Notes under the pieces: generated by a model
What the model was told of the DNA's origin: nothing
The model's input: the letters and a program-made list of their open reading frames with translations, nothing else
The model's database searches: none
Part shown: positions 33,323 to 43,700 of the stretch, piece by piece
Layout: the number at the start of each line of letters is the position of its first letter
Position numbering within the stretch: position 1 is the stretch's first letter
Program-made: the position numbers and the translations under genes
NCBI RefSeq assembly: GCF_004365915.1
Contig: NZ_SODI01000001.1
Span: 496,001 to 560,000, forward strand
Source of the DNA: Cryobacterium psychrophilum
Lineage (GTDB): Bacteria > Actinomycetota > Actinomycetes > Actinomycetales > Microbacteriaceae
Direction: 5' to 3'
Length of the DNA: 64,000 bases

Positions 33323-33879
33323 GCGTGGACAACTTCTGATTCAACGCCGTCTGTGCCGTCGTTCCCACCATTAGGGTGGGGCTGATCTTCTGGTTAATCA
33401 TGCACGCTTTTCGCCACGAACGAAGGGCCCCCGCGAAGATCGAGACGGAAATGCGAGCAAAGATCGACCTCCGTAGACTGTCGCGCTCCGACGGGTGAAG
33501 CCTTTGCAAACATCGGTCTCACCGGTCAACTGCTGACCGCCGTCCCGATCACCCGCGCTGCTGGGACTGACCAACTGGCTCGGCCTGGGTAGCCCGTACC
33601 TGCTCGTCGGCCTGGGGCTGAACTGGAAGGCGGGTGTAATCTCCTTCTTCAACGTCACATTTGTGCGATCAACATCTTTGGGGGCACCAGGCCCATCGTG
33701 ATCGGCCCCCTCATGGTTGTCGGCCTCTGTTCGACATGGATCTATTCACGGCAAGCACTCCTCGGCACCCTCCCCCTTTGACACCGGCATCACCTCAACC
33801 CACGAGAATGGCCACCCCTGTCAGGCTCGCAGAAACGACCACAACTCAGAGCAGTGTGTCGACGCAGGATCTGGTACGT
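33323..33879 (+). pseudogene. decayed membrane-protein remnant
   Basis: No intact gene. In one plus frame 33544-33660 reads LLGLTNWLGLGSPYLLVGLG and LNWKAGVISFFNVTF. In another, 33669-33779 reads IFGGTRPIVIGPLMVVGLCS and TWIYSRQALLGTLPL followed by a stop. They look like successive membrane spans of one protein with a frameshift between them. Sequence upstream (33323-33540) has only fragments. The family is not recognised. Confidence 0.45.
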
Positions 33880-36048
33880 TCAGCGGCTCTGGACCAAGGT
33901 AGCTGGAGCCTTCGTGCCGTGAACCCCCAGCGCGGCGGCGACGCTGGCTTCGGGACTGAGATCGAGCCGGCGGAGCAACTGCGCGTTCAGCGCCACCACA
34001 ACCGTCGAAGCTGACATCAGAAGTGCGCCAACTGCCACCGGGAGCACGAAACCGATGGGGGCCAAGACCCCCGCCGCCAGCGGAACGGAAATGAGGTTGT
34101 ACCCGGCAGCCCACCACAGGTTCTGCTTCATCTTTCGGTAGCTGGCCCGCGAGAGTTCAATGACCGAAAGCACCGAGCGTGGGTCGTCGCTAGCCAGGAT
34201 GACGCCGGCCGAGGCAATGGCAACATCGGTACCGGCGCCGATGGCGATCCCGACGTTCGCTTGCGCCAAAGCCGGAGCGTCATTGATACCGTCACCGACC
34301 ATGGCGACCTTGCGACCCTCGCCCTGCAGCTCGGCGACCTTGGCTGACTTGTCTTCCGGGTGCACGCCGGCGAAAACCCGGTCGATTCCCAACTCCGCCG
34401 CGACAGAGTGAGCGACGGCTTCGGCATCGCCGGTGATCATGACCACTTGAATTCCTCGGGCGTGCAAGGCATCCACCGCTTGACGGGATTCCTCACGAAC
34501 CTCATCCTCCAAACGAAGGGCTCCGATCACCTCGCCGTCGGCGAGTACGTGCAGGATGATGGCGCCTTCATCGGCCCATCCCTTCGTCACACTGAGCGGC
34601 TGGGCATCGTGGCTCCGGAGCAGGCTCGGCCCGCCGACGCTTACCCGCTGACCGCCAACCTGAGCTTCGACGCCGATCGCCGCAGATGCCTGAAAGCCGG
34701 TTGCGCGGGGCACGTCGTAGCCGCGGGATTTTGCGCCCGCCACGATGGCTTTGGCCAGCGGATGCTCACTGTCTGACTCAACAGCAGCGGCCAGGGCAAG
34801 AACGCCAGCTTCCGTCTGGCCAGCCACGACCGATATTCCCGACACTGCCGGTTCGCCCTTGGTCAACGTCCCTGTCTTATCGAAGAGCACTGTATCCACC
34901 AGACGCATGCTTTCCAAGGCCAAACGATCCTTGATCAACACGCCGCCCTTGGCCGCCCGCTCTGTTGAGATGGATACGACAAGAGGAATGGCCAGGCCCA
35001 AGGCGTGGGGGCACGCGATCACCAGGACGGTGATCGTGCGAATGACCGCGTCGTCGCGGTTCGCGAGAAGGCTCCAGGCAATCGCGGTGAGCACAGCAGC
35101 TCCCAGTGCAAACCAGAAAAGCCAGCCGGCGGCGGTATTGGCAACCCCCTGAGCCTTGGATGTCGAGTTTTGCGCCTCGCTGACCAGGCGCTGGATGCCG
35201 GCCAATGCGGTCTCGTCGCCGACGGCAGTCACCCGAACGCGCAATGCGGTGTCGGTGGCAACGGTTCCAGCGACGACTCGGGAGCCCGGACCGCGGCTTA
35301 CCGGTTTCGATTCCCCGGTGATCATCGATTCGTCGACATCGGCGGTCCCCTCCGTGACTTCGCCGTCGGCGGGGACCCGACCACCCGGTCGCACAACCAC
35401 GAGGTCGCCGACAGTGAGCTCGGACGGTGACACTACGACGACCTCGTCACCGTCGAGCCGTTCCGCCTCATCGGGCAGAAGCGCGGCCAGAGATTCGAGC
35501 GCGGTCGAGGTCTGAGCCAGCGATCTCATCTCGATCCAGTGGCCCAGCAGCATGATCACGATCAACAGCGCCAGCTCCCACCAGAAGTCCAGCTCCTGGT
35601 CGAGAAACCCCAGGCTCGCGCCCCAGGAGGCAACGAACGCCACAGTAATTGCCAGCGCGATGAGAAGCATCATTCCGGGCTTGCGGCCTTTTAGCTCTCC
35701 AACTGCGCCGCTTAGGAAGGGGCGCCCGCCCCAGACGTACATGACCGTACCGAGAACAGGCGAAATCCACGCAACCCAGGAAACGGCTGGAAGCGGGTAG
35801 CCGAGAATGTTCGCGAACATGCCGCTGAATCCGACAACCGGTGCTCCGATTAGAAACATCACCCAGAACAACCGCCGGAAGATGGCGACGTGATCGCCGT
35901 GGCCCGCATGGCCGCCGTGATCGCCCTCGCCGTGGCCCGATGCCGCCGGGTTCATCCTCGAATGGTCGCTCATCGACTTGTCACTCTGGTCATCGTTGTC
36001 GGCAGTAGGCGATGGCCGAAAATTCTGGTGCTCGTGATGGTCACTCAT
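33880..36048 (-). CDS. copB: CopB-type copper-translocating P1B-ATPase (CPH motif)
   Basis: A 722-residue P-type ATPase. The N terminus is His-rich (DHHEHQNFRPS, HGEGDHGGHAGHGDH) instead of an HMA domain. Further motifs are TGESKP, the membrane metal site CPHALGLAIPLV, the phosphorylation motif DKTGTLTKGEP and GDGINDAPALAQANVGIAIG. CPH plus a His-rich N terminus marks the CopB subclass, which exports copper, possibly Cu(II). It is preceded by a CsoR-type box 11 bases upstream of the chosen ATG 36048. Since copA is deleted, this is the only intact copper pump in the window. Confidence 0.93.
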   Translation of the reverse strand: MSDHHEHQNFRPSPTADNDDQSDKSMSDHSRMNPAASGHGEGDHGGHAGHGDHVAIFRRLFWVMFLIGAPVVGFSGMFANILGYPLPAVSWVAWISPVLGTVMYVWGGRPFLSGAVGELKGRKPGMMLLIALAITVAFVASWGASLGFLDQELDFWWELALLIVIMLLGHWIEMRSLAQTSTALESLAALLPDEAERLDGDEVVVVSPSELTVGDLVVVRPGGRVPADGEVTEGTADVDESMITGESKPVSRGPGSRVVAGTVATDTALRVRVTAVGDETALAGIQRLVSEAQNSTSKAQGVANTAAGWLFWFALGAAVLTAIAWSLLANRDDAVIRTITVLVIACPHALGLAIPLVVSISTERAAKGGVLIKDRLALESMRLVDTVLFDKTGTLTKGEPAVSGISVVAGQTEAGVLALAAAVESDSEHPLAKAIVAGAKSRGYDVPRATGFQASAAIGVEAQVGGQRVSVGGPSLLRSHDAQPLSVTKGWADEGAIILHVLADGEVIGALRLEDEVREESRQAVDALHARGIQVVMITGDAEAVAHSVAAELGIDRVFAGVHPEDKSAKVAELQGEGRKVAMVGDGINDAPALAQANVGIAIGAGTDVAIASAGVILASDDPRSVLSVIELSRASYRKMKQNLWWAAGYNLISVPLAAGVLAPIGFVLPVAVGALLMSASTVVVALNAQLLRRLDLSPEASVAAALGVHGTKAPATLVQSR

Positions 36049-36058
36049 AACGAGCAGA

Positions 36059-36080
36059 TTATACCCCCATAGGGTATGAG
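36059..36080. promoter_or_regulatory. CsoR-like operator of copB
   Basis: TTATACCCCCATAGGGTATG with core ATACCCCCATAGGGTAT at 36061-36077. It is the reverse-complement equivalent of the box at 24816 and lies directly before copB on the minus strand. Confidence 0.75.
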
Positions 36081-36128
36081 TCAAGTATCCGCGTTGACTG
36101 AGAAGAAACCTCCGCGGAGCTATATACG

Positions 36129-37303
36129 TTGCCTCAGTTGAAAACCTCCGCTTCGGCGTGGGTTGTTAACTTTGCGATGGATGTGGGATGCGCCCGTTTC
36201 TATGGAGCTGACGATGACGCAGCGGCAGGCTGTGACGAAGAAGAAGGCACTCGCGTATCGGGGCGCTGTCCGTGCGGGCAAGTCCCGGATCCTTGATGAG
36301 CTGGTGGAGTTGACGGGGTGGCATCGCGACTATGCCAGGGCGGCGTTGCGGGGTGCTTTGACGTTGAAGGTTGTGAAGCTGCGCCGTGATGGAGAGCTGG
36401 ACGTCACGGACGCTGAGGCGGCGTTGCTGATGCGGATGAGCGCGGCGACGATCGATCGTCGACTGGCACCGGAACGCGTCAAGATGATGTCGCGGGGCCG
36501 GTCCCATACCAAGTCCGGGACGTTATTGAAGTCACAGATTCCGATCCGCACGTGGGCGGAGTGGGACGACGCGGTCCCCGGGTTTGTGGAGATCGACCTC
36601 GTCGGGAATGAGGGTGGGAACGCGTCGGGAGAATTCTGTTTCACCCTGACGGTGACTGCCATCGCGACGGGGTGGACCGTGAATCGCTCCGTGCAGAACA
36701 AGGCAGAGAAATGGGTATTCGAGGCACTGCAGCACGTGATGGGAGTGTTCCCGTTTCCCATCATCGGCATTGATTCGGACAACGGAAGCGAGTTCATCAA
36801 CCACCACTTGTTTGACTACTGCACGGCGAATGAAATCACTTTCACGAGGTCGCGGGCCAACCACAGCAATGATGGCGCTCACGTCGAGCAAAAGAACTGG
36901 ACTCACGTGCGCGAATTGGTCGGTTACCTCCGCTACGACACCGCCACTGAACTGGCCAAGCTCAACGAGATTTGGGACCTCGACCGGGTGTTCACGAACT
37001 ACCTCCTGCCCCAGCAGAAGCACGTGTTCAAGCAGCGCAACGGCGCGAAGGTGACCAAGAAGTACGACACCGCGGCCACCCCGCACCAGAGGGCGACCGC
37101 TCGCGACGACATGCGCAAACGACCGATCATCCGGATGAATGCGGAGTTCAAACGCATCAAGCCTGCGGCCTTGTCCCGTCACATCCTCGCGCTGACCGGC
37201 GAGCTCGAAACCCTTGCCCTGGCCAAGAAACCCGCCGCAGTGAAACCCACTGTGAACCGGGCCTTCAACCAGTGACCTCCGCGGAGGTTCTCAGTTGAGG
37301 CAA
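36129..37303. mobile_element. 1.18-kb insertion sequence with 23-bp inverted ends
   Basis: Left end TTGCCTCAGTTGAAAACCTC at 36129 pairs with the complement of 37281-37303, 20 of 23 bases identical. It contains one transposase gene. No target duplication was found at these boundaries, so the exact tips may differ by a few bases or recombination has exchanged a flank. A further TGAGGCAA at 37330 just outside suggests a nested or neighbouring end. Confidence 0.7.
36199..37275 (+). CDS. DDE integrase-core transposase
   Basis: A 358-residue transposase. The N-terminal segment (TKKKALAYRGAVRAGKSRIL, DELVELTGWHRDYARAALRG) is a DNA-binding helix region. The catalytic residues are in FVEIDLVGNEGG, IGIDSDNGSEFINHHLF and NDGAHVEQKNW (E). 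The frame is undamaged. ATG 36199 is preferred; an upstream ATG at 36163 is in frame but precedes the conserved start. A 13-residue piece of a close relative survives at 24279-24312. I would place it among rve-type single-ORF transposases without naming an exact IS family. Confidence 0.82.
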   Translation, partial: SMELTMTQRQAVTKKKALAYRGAVRAGKSRILDELVELTGWHRDYARAALRGALTLKVVKLRRDGELDVTDAEAALLMRMSAATIDRRLAPERVKMMSRGRSHTKSGTLLKSQIPIRTWAEWDDAVPGFVEIDLVGNEGGNASGEFCFTLTVTAIATGWTVNRSVQNKAEKWVFEALQHVMGVFPFPIIGIDSDNGSEFINHHLFDYCTANEITFTRSRANHSNDGAHVEQKNWTHVRELVGYLRYDTATELAKLNEIWDLDRVFTNYLLPQQKHVFKQRNGAKVTKKYDTAATPHQRATARDDMRKRPIIRMNAEFKRIKPAALSRHILALTGELETLALAKKPAAVKPTVNRAFNQ

Positions 37304-37446
37304 TGAATCACCTTCCCGGAGGTATTGACATGAGGCAATGGGGTATCGGGGTCTAACTTCACGGGAAGGTGAAGAGATCTAATGATCGAACAGGAGGCAA
37401 AATGAGCTGAAGCGGCACGACTGGCAGCAATTGAGGTGCGGGTCGT
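37304..37446. other. gap after the IS, no gene
   Basis: Contains a hairpin-like CACCTTCCCGG ... CGGGAAGGTG pair (37309-37319, 37363-37372) around ATGAGGCAATGG. It may be the transcription stop of the permease gene or an IS scar. Confidence 0.35.
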
Positions 37447-38709
37447 TCACACGCCGTTCGTCCTGGCGCGGACAGCCAAGATCTGCGCGATAACGATTGA
37501 TGCCGCGACCGCTGCCGCAACGATGACGGTGAAAAGATCATTCTGAACCTTGAGGACGGTGAAGGGGACCAGGATCGCCAGATCGAGCACGATGGTAAGT
37601 GCTGGAACCCACACTTTTGCTTGGATTTTTGAACGCAGGTGGCGAATGACGGCCCACTGTACGGAGATGTCCATAGCCAGGTAGAGAAATGCCCCCATCG
37701 AGGCAATCTGGCTGAGATCGAGAAAAGCGGTGGCGAGAATGGCGAGACCTGCGGTGATGATCATCGGCTGGTGCGATATTCTCTTGGGCAGCGATGGCGC
37801 CTGCCGGATGCCCTGGAGCATGGCGTAGAGGCGAGACACCGAATAGAGACTGGCGAGCAGACCCGACAAGGTCGCGACGACAGCGATCGCAACGGTGATA
37901 CCGACTCCCCATGACCCGAAGAGGGGTTCGGCCGCTTGTACGAGCGCGTAGTCGCGGGCCTTGACGACGCCTTCGGCGCCGATGCTCGACTCCACAGACA
38001 CCGTGATCAGCAAATACAGCATCGCGCAAATGAGCAGCGAGATGACGATCGAACGTGCGAGGTTCTTCTTCGGGTCGCGGATGTCATCGCCCTGATTGGT
38101 GATCGTGGTGAAGCCCTTATAGGCGAGGACGCAGAGCGTTGTACCTGCCAGAAGTCCCGCGATACCGAGGGAGTCACCAGAAGACTTCGAGAAGAATCCG
38201 TCGCCGGATAGCCCGGCGCCGATCAGACCGGCAATCGCGAGTAGGGCGATGCCGAGGATCTTCAGCACCGCAGTAGTGGTCGCTGAGCGTTCGACGAGCT
38301 TATTGCTGACGAGGTTCACGACCGCAGCGGCGACGATCGCAGCGACACCCAGCACGGGCACGAGAATCGCGGAGCCCTGAAGGCCGAAGGGGCGCAACAG
38401 GTACGTGCCAAACGTACGAGCCAGGAGACTCTCCGCGACCACCATAGACACATACATAAAAAGCGAGAATGACCCGGCGACCACACCGGGACCGTAGGCA
38501 TCCTTCAGCAGCATCGCGATACCGCCCGAAGACGGGTTCACACTCGAGTATCGAACATACGAATAAGAGCTGACTCCAGAGACAATCGCGCCGAGGAGGA
38601 AGGCGAGCGGAAACCAATCTCCGGCAAATTCGGCAACTTGACCGACGAGCGCGAAAATCCCCGCGCCGATCATCACCCCGGTTCCGAGGGAGATCGATCC
38701 GGTCATCAT
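37447..38709 (-). pseudogene. APC-superfamily amino-acid permease, 5' end lost
   Basis: A 420-residue frame with about twelve spans. The APC consensus ISLGTGVMIGAGIFALVGQV falls at residue 5, where the family has some 10-25 residues before it. Later motifs: VNPSSGGIAMLLKDAYGPGV, AYKGFTTITNQGDDIRDPKK. Upstream of MMTGS the frame continues into sequence belonging to the oppositely oriented potassium channel. The native start and promoter were therefore removed at about 38709. The retained transport core is otherwise complete, and translation from the internal ATG pair would need a new promoter. Confidence 0.75.
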
Positions 38710-38710
38710 C

Positions 38711-39382
38711 TTCTGGGGCGCGATCGCCGTGATCGGATGGGCGTTGCTCTACTGGCCCTCGATGCCCGCAGGCTTTACCTATAGCTCTGGACCGGTCCCG
38801 GGAGGTGGGGGCTTTTCGGATGGCCTCTATCTGTCGATGGTCACTATCTCCACTCTCGGTTTTGGCGACATTGTCCCGGCCTCCGCTTGGTTGCGTGTCA
38901 TCACGCCGCTCGAGGCATTGTTCGGTTTCGCACTCCTCACCGCCGCAGTGTCCTGGATACTACAGATCTATCCGGCGTTGACCCGCCGCAGGGTTCTGGC
39001 GATCCGGTTGTCGGTGCTGCGTCGCGCTGATGTCGCCAGGACAGTGCACGACCCCCGCTCCGCCATGCTACCGAGGCTGTTGGATGAGCTGTCTATCGCC
39101 ATCACCCAAGCCGGGGTCGACCTCCGCGAATATTCGGAGACGTATTACTTTCGAGATGCCGACCCCGATTCTTCGCTCGCCGCAACGCTTCCGTACGCGG
39201 TGGAACTGGGACGGATTGGTACCATCGCGCCGGCGGTCGACGTGCGACTAGCGGCAACAATCTTGAATTGTGCGCTCGAGGAGTTTGCGAAAGTTCTGCG
39301 GGAACGGTTCCGGCACACCGGTCACAGCACGCCGGAGGTTCTCGCCGCCTATGCGTCCGACCACGGGCATCCACCCGCATAG
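38711..39382 (+). pseudogene. two-span potassium channel-like protein, 5' end lost
   Basis: The frame begins FWGAIAVIGWALLYWPSMPA exactly at the junction with the permease. It contains the pore helix and selectivity filter (VTISTLGFGDIVPAS), the second pore helix (LEALFGFALLTAAVSWILQI) and a cytoplasmic helical domain to residue 224. The expected N-terminal part (WGATLVLLVLRDIFHT-like) is missing here but survives in a separate relic at 48.1 kb. ATG 38729 would give 217 residues without the full first membrane helix, so function is doubtful. Confidence 0.7.
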
Positions 39383-39530
39383 CCCTTAGCCAGCAGTCCT
39401 CCGCCCGCCCGGACACGATCGTGATCCGATCTCCTCGCCGAGGACGGCAGCAAAACGGTGGGTGCGCTGCCATCGCGTCGACATCGACAATCTGTTGCAC
39501 GATCATTATTCACTTTCGTCGACGTAGGCG
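39383..39530. other. gap between convergent channel and GAPDH genes
   Basis: About 150 bases with no gene; no clear terminator stem recognised. Confidence 0.3.
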
Positions 39531-40604
39531 TCATGTGCCCACGCTCCCGGTCCGCGTATTTTCGGGAACCGTGGTGAAGTCCTGGCGGACCCCGAGGGCG
39601 TCGTTGGTGCGACGGATGGATTCTGCGGCATTGGTGACGGTTCCGGCCAACGCCCGGATGGCGTCGATGTTTTCGGGTATGACGACCGCTTGATTATCGA
39701 CCGTGTAGGTGTAGAACAATTCGTTGCCTTGGACGGTGAGAATGTCTTCCCAGAGCGCGACTTCATACATGTCCCCGCGTGGCCGGCCCAAGTCGCGCAT
39801 AAGCTCGATGGTGCTATTGAGCGCCACGATGCCGTCTGCTCTGCGGACCAGGGCGATTCGCGACTCAGCCCGCAGCGCATCGAGTACTTCCTCCCGGTCT
39901 GCGGTCCGGGACAGCTCCACAGTCCAGTAGTGCATGTGGTTTTGAGTGTGCGATCCCTTAGCGGCCATGGTGACAACGTCCAAGCTCGAATCCACGCTCT
40001 GTGCGTCCGGCCCCTGATGACTGGGAATGCGGCCTTCAGGAACGATGGTGTTCATGATGCCGGAGTGATCCGATTCCCATGGGTCTGTGGCACGACGAAT
40101 AAGAACCCCGCGCGCCTTAGCGAGTAGCCCCGCGTCCTTGAGCGCTGTCAGGGTTCGAACGGTGGCGGTGGTATTGCAGGAGACCACCCGGGTGGTCTCC
40201 CGACCGAGGGCGGTGGCGTAGTTGGCGTGGGCGACGAAGGAGTGGCCGGTGAGTTCGTGTTTTTCACCGCCCTGAAAGATAGCTTTGACCCCGTGTTCGC
40301 GGTAACGCTCCAAATTGCCGGCACCAATCTTGGCTGGCGTGCAGTCCACGACGACATCTACTTTGTCCAGCAGTTGATGCAGCCCACCGGCCACCGGCAG
40401 CCCGGCAGCATCCATCTGCGCTGAGCCCTCCGTCGTGGAGGCATAGACGGAAATGCCCAGCGTTACGGCGGTTTTGATGCGGTAGTCCGAAATTACGTCG
40501 CTGACACCGACCAGTTCCATGTCCTGCTGGACCCTGACCGCGTCCGCGACGCGTTTGCCGATGACCCCGTAACCGTTAACGGCGACACGTATTTTTTTCG
40601 GCAT
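39531..40604 (-). CDS. type II (archaeal-type) glyceraldehyde-3-phosphate dehydrogenase
   Basis: A 357-residue dehydrogenase of the type II GAPDH class. It has the N-terminal Rossmann motif VNGYGVIGKRVADAV, VVDCTPAKIGAGN, the catalytic Cys in TRVVSCNTTATVRTL, and RRATDPWESDHSGIMN. This class is normal in archaea and rare in bacteria, usually an accessory NADP-linked enzyme, so acquisition by transfer is plausible. AAAGGA precedes ATG 40604. It sits downstream of the GH65 fusion gene in the same orientation with a 105-base gap. A 3' piece of a second copy lies at about 48.44-48.51 kb. Confidence 0.88.
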   Translation of the reverse strand: MPKKIRVAVNGYGVIGKRVADAVRVQQDMELVGVSDVISDYRIKTAVTLGISVYASTTEGSAQMDAAGLPVAGGLHQLLDKVDVVVDCTPAKIGAGNLERYREHGVKAIFQGGEKHELTGHSFVAHANYATALGRETTRVVSCNTTATVRTLTALKDAGLLAKARGVLIRRATDPWESDHSGIMNTIVPEGRIPSHQGPDAQSVDSSLDVVTMAAKGSHTQNHMHYWTVELSRTADREEVLDALRAESRIALVRRADGIVALNSTIELMRDLGRPRGDMYEVALWEDILTVQGNELFYTYTVDNQAVVIPENIDAIRALAGTVTNAAESIRRTNDALGVRQDFTTVPENTRTGSVGT

Positions 40605-40709
40605 GTTCGTTCCTTTCGGTGGTGGTTTACAAGAGATGCGCGTCTGGTGACGTACAGGCGGTGGTGGACAAGATCCAAGCGCACGTATTGGGTGTTCGCG
40701 TAGTGTCGC
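40605..40709 (-). promoter_or_regulatory. probable promoter/leader of type II GAPDH
   Basis: A 105-base gap; the AAAGGA ribosome site is at about 40610-40615. No operator recognised. Confidence 0.3.
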
Positions 40710-43700
40710 TCACGGCGTCGTCCCCACGATTGATGTGCCGCCGCTGACGGGAGAACTGTGCAGTGTGCGGGCAGGTGCAGACTGCAGGGGCACATCCCAG
40801 AACTGTCCGGGTTGCAGAGTTTTCCTCGTGCCCTCAACACACACGCTGATGGGGCCAGCCGAGCAGGGGTGCAGACGCAAACTGACCCGGTCGTGGGTCA
40901 AAGAGATGCTCACCGGTTGGCCCCGATAGCTGAGTTGAAAGGTTGCGCCGGTCAGCGCGGCGGGTAGGACCGGGTGTATCCAGAGAGTGTCCTGCCGGGT
41001 TTCCACGCCGGCGTAGCAGCGGATCACCATGTCGGCGGTCCCGGCCATGGCCCCGAGGTGGATCCCTTCACGGGTGGTCCCCCCCTGGGTGTCGGCTAAG
41101 TCCGCCTCCAGCGCCTGTTCGAACAGCGCCCAGGACTGTCGCCGGTCGGTCCGGGCCAACACCCAGCTGTGTGTGAGCCGGCTCAGGGTCGAGCCGTGGC
41201 TGGTGCGGGCCAGGTAGTATCCCACCGTCGTCGGAATGAGGTCCGGTGACAGTGTGTACCCGAGGCGGGCGAAGATGTCGCGTAGTTCCTCGGCGGAAAA
41301 CAGGTAGAACAGCATCAGGACGTCTGCCTGTTTGGAGAGCTTGTACCGGTTGGTGGTGTCGCCTTCGGCCTGCAGGATCAGGTCCAACCGGCCAATGTTC
41401 CCGTACCGGGTCCGGTAAGCGTCCCAGTCGAATTCCTCCAGCTGTTCGTAGCCTTCGAACTGGCTGATAACGCCGTCGGCGTGGAACGATATCCGCAGCC
41501 GCTGGCTAATGCGCTCCCAGCGGGCAGCTTCCTCCGGTTCCAGGCCAAGCCGGCGCCGGAGCGGATCGCAGTCGTGGCCCACCAGTAGCTGCACCGTCTC
41601 CGCGGCACGGGACAGGACCCACGCGGCCAGGACGTTGGTGTACGCGTTGTTGCGCACCCCCTTCCCCACGGCGTCAGGGTAGCCGTCGTGGTATTCGTCC
41701 GGGCCCATCACCCCGCTGATGTCGTAGCGGTCATCGGTCGGATCGTGGACGGCCATGGAGGTGAACAGTCGTGCCACTTCCACAAGGATCTCGGCCCCGT
41801 AGTCGACGAGGAAGCCGGTGTCGGCGGTGGCCTGGTAGTACTGCCAGACGCTGTAGGCCACGGCCAGGCCGACATGGCGTTGCCGACGGGAGTTGTCTGG
41901 CATCCACATTTGATTGCGCGGGTTGAACAGTTCGTCGGGGGTTTCCTCGCGACCGTCGCTGCCTGACTGCCAGGGGAACATCGCTCCGGCCAGGCCTTCG
42001 GCGCGGGCTGCGGCCCGGGCTGCGTCGAGGCGGCGGTACCGGTAGAGCAGCGACGCCCGTGTCAATTCAGGCCGGCGCAGGGTCAGAACCGGGTAGACGA
42101 ACAGCTCATCCCAGAAAACATGTCCGCGGTACCCTTCTCCGTGCAGGCCCCGGGCCGGCAGTCCCGCATCCAAGTCCGGGCTGGCGAACGCGACGGTCTG
42201 CAGCACGTGGAAAATATGCAGGTTCAGGGCCAGCGATTGCCTGCTCCCCGCCTGCAGCCGGATGCCGAACCTGGCCCAGAGTTCCCCCCATGCCCGCTCG
42301 TGGGCGGCCAGCAGGACCGCGAACCCCGGGGCCCGGTCGATCCTGTGTCCAGCATCCAGACCAGCGGTCGAGACGGCGCGATCCTTGGAGGTCGCCACCG
42401 CGGCGGTCTTCTCGATTCTCACCGGTATCCCGCATGCCAGGCGCAGGGTGATCTCGTGTCCAGCGCGGGCCTTCTCCCTAATCAGCCGGAGGCCGGTGAC
42501 GTCGCCGCCGGTATGCGTGCGGATAGCGGTGGCAATCCTGATCCCGGACTGGCTGGTATCCGCCTCGTAGATCACCGTGTCACCGTCCGGTACCGTGATG
42601 TCGGACGGAACGAGGTGCTCGTGGGCCAGAGCAGAATCTGCTGCCACGTTGCTGTTGGACACAGCGCCATTAACCGCCGATTCGACGATCACCTCACCGG
42701 ACCAGTCCTCAGCCTCGATGGTCACTTCCACGGCGGCCAGGTGCGGTTCGGCCAGGGACTGGAACTGCCGAGAGGTAACCCGGGTGCTCCGGCCGGCGCT
42801 GTCACGGTAGGAGTTGGTGCGGGTCAGCACCCCGCGGCGCAGGTCCAGGTCCTGGTGGTGGCTGAGCATCTCGGCTGTACCGGCCCGCAGAACGGGCCCG
42901 TCCGCCGCCCGCACGGTCAGGAAGGCCCAGTCGGGGGCGTTGACCAGGTCCTCGGTTTCGACGGTGCGTCCGTCGAGGTCGGTGCTGAGCCGGTTGTAGA
43001 TTCCTGCCAGGTAGGTCCCCGGGTAGTGCACGCCGTCCGCGGTGCTGCCGGGCACACTTCCGCGGGTGGCCCAGTACCCGTTGCCCAGGGTGCACAGCGC
43101 CTCCCGGGTTCCTTCCTGAACCGGGTCGAATTGGTCATAGACCAGGTTCCAGGCCTCCGGTGTGCCGGCCTTCGCGCCTCCGCACCAGGACGCACCTGCG
43201 TCCCCGGTAGGCCCCAGGAGCTTTGGCCGCAGGCCGGCCAGGTCCCGGACCACCACGTCCGCGCCGGCTGCGGCGAGCCGGGCCCCGGTGTCGGTTCGGT
43301 CCACGCCCACGACCAGGCCGAACCTGCCGCTGGCGGCGGCCCTGACGCCTGCGGCAGCGTCCTCGATCACGGCGGCGTCGGCTGGTGCCACCTGGAGTCG
43401 GCGGGCCGCCTCCCAGAACATGGCTGGATCCGGTTTGCCCGGCAGTGCGAGCCGGACCGCGTCCGTCCCGTCGACCCGGACCGGGAACAAGTCTGCGATC
43501 CCGGCAGCGTCAAGGATTGCGGCACTGTTGCGGCTGGAGGTCACGAGTGCAACGGGCACCTGCACCGCGGCCAGAGCCTGCAGCAATTCCACCGCATCCG
43601 CAAACACCTTCACCCCGCCACCGGCCAGCTCCGTGGCGAGGATACCCTGCTTGCGGGTGGCCAGCCCATGGACTGTGAGTTGCTCCGGCCCGTCCCCCGC

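Noticed and set aside
36124..37308. Target-site duplication around the 36.1-kb insertion sequence
   Set aside because: Flanking bases (TATACG versus TGAATC) do not match at any small offset tried.
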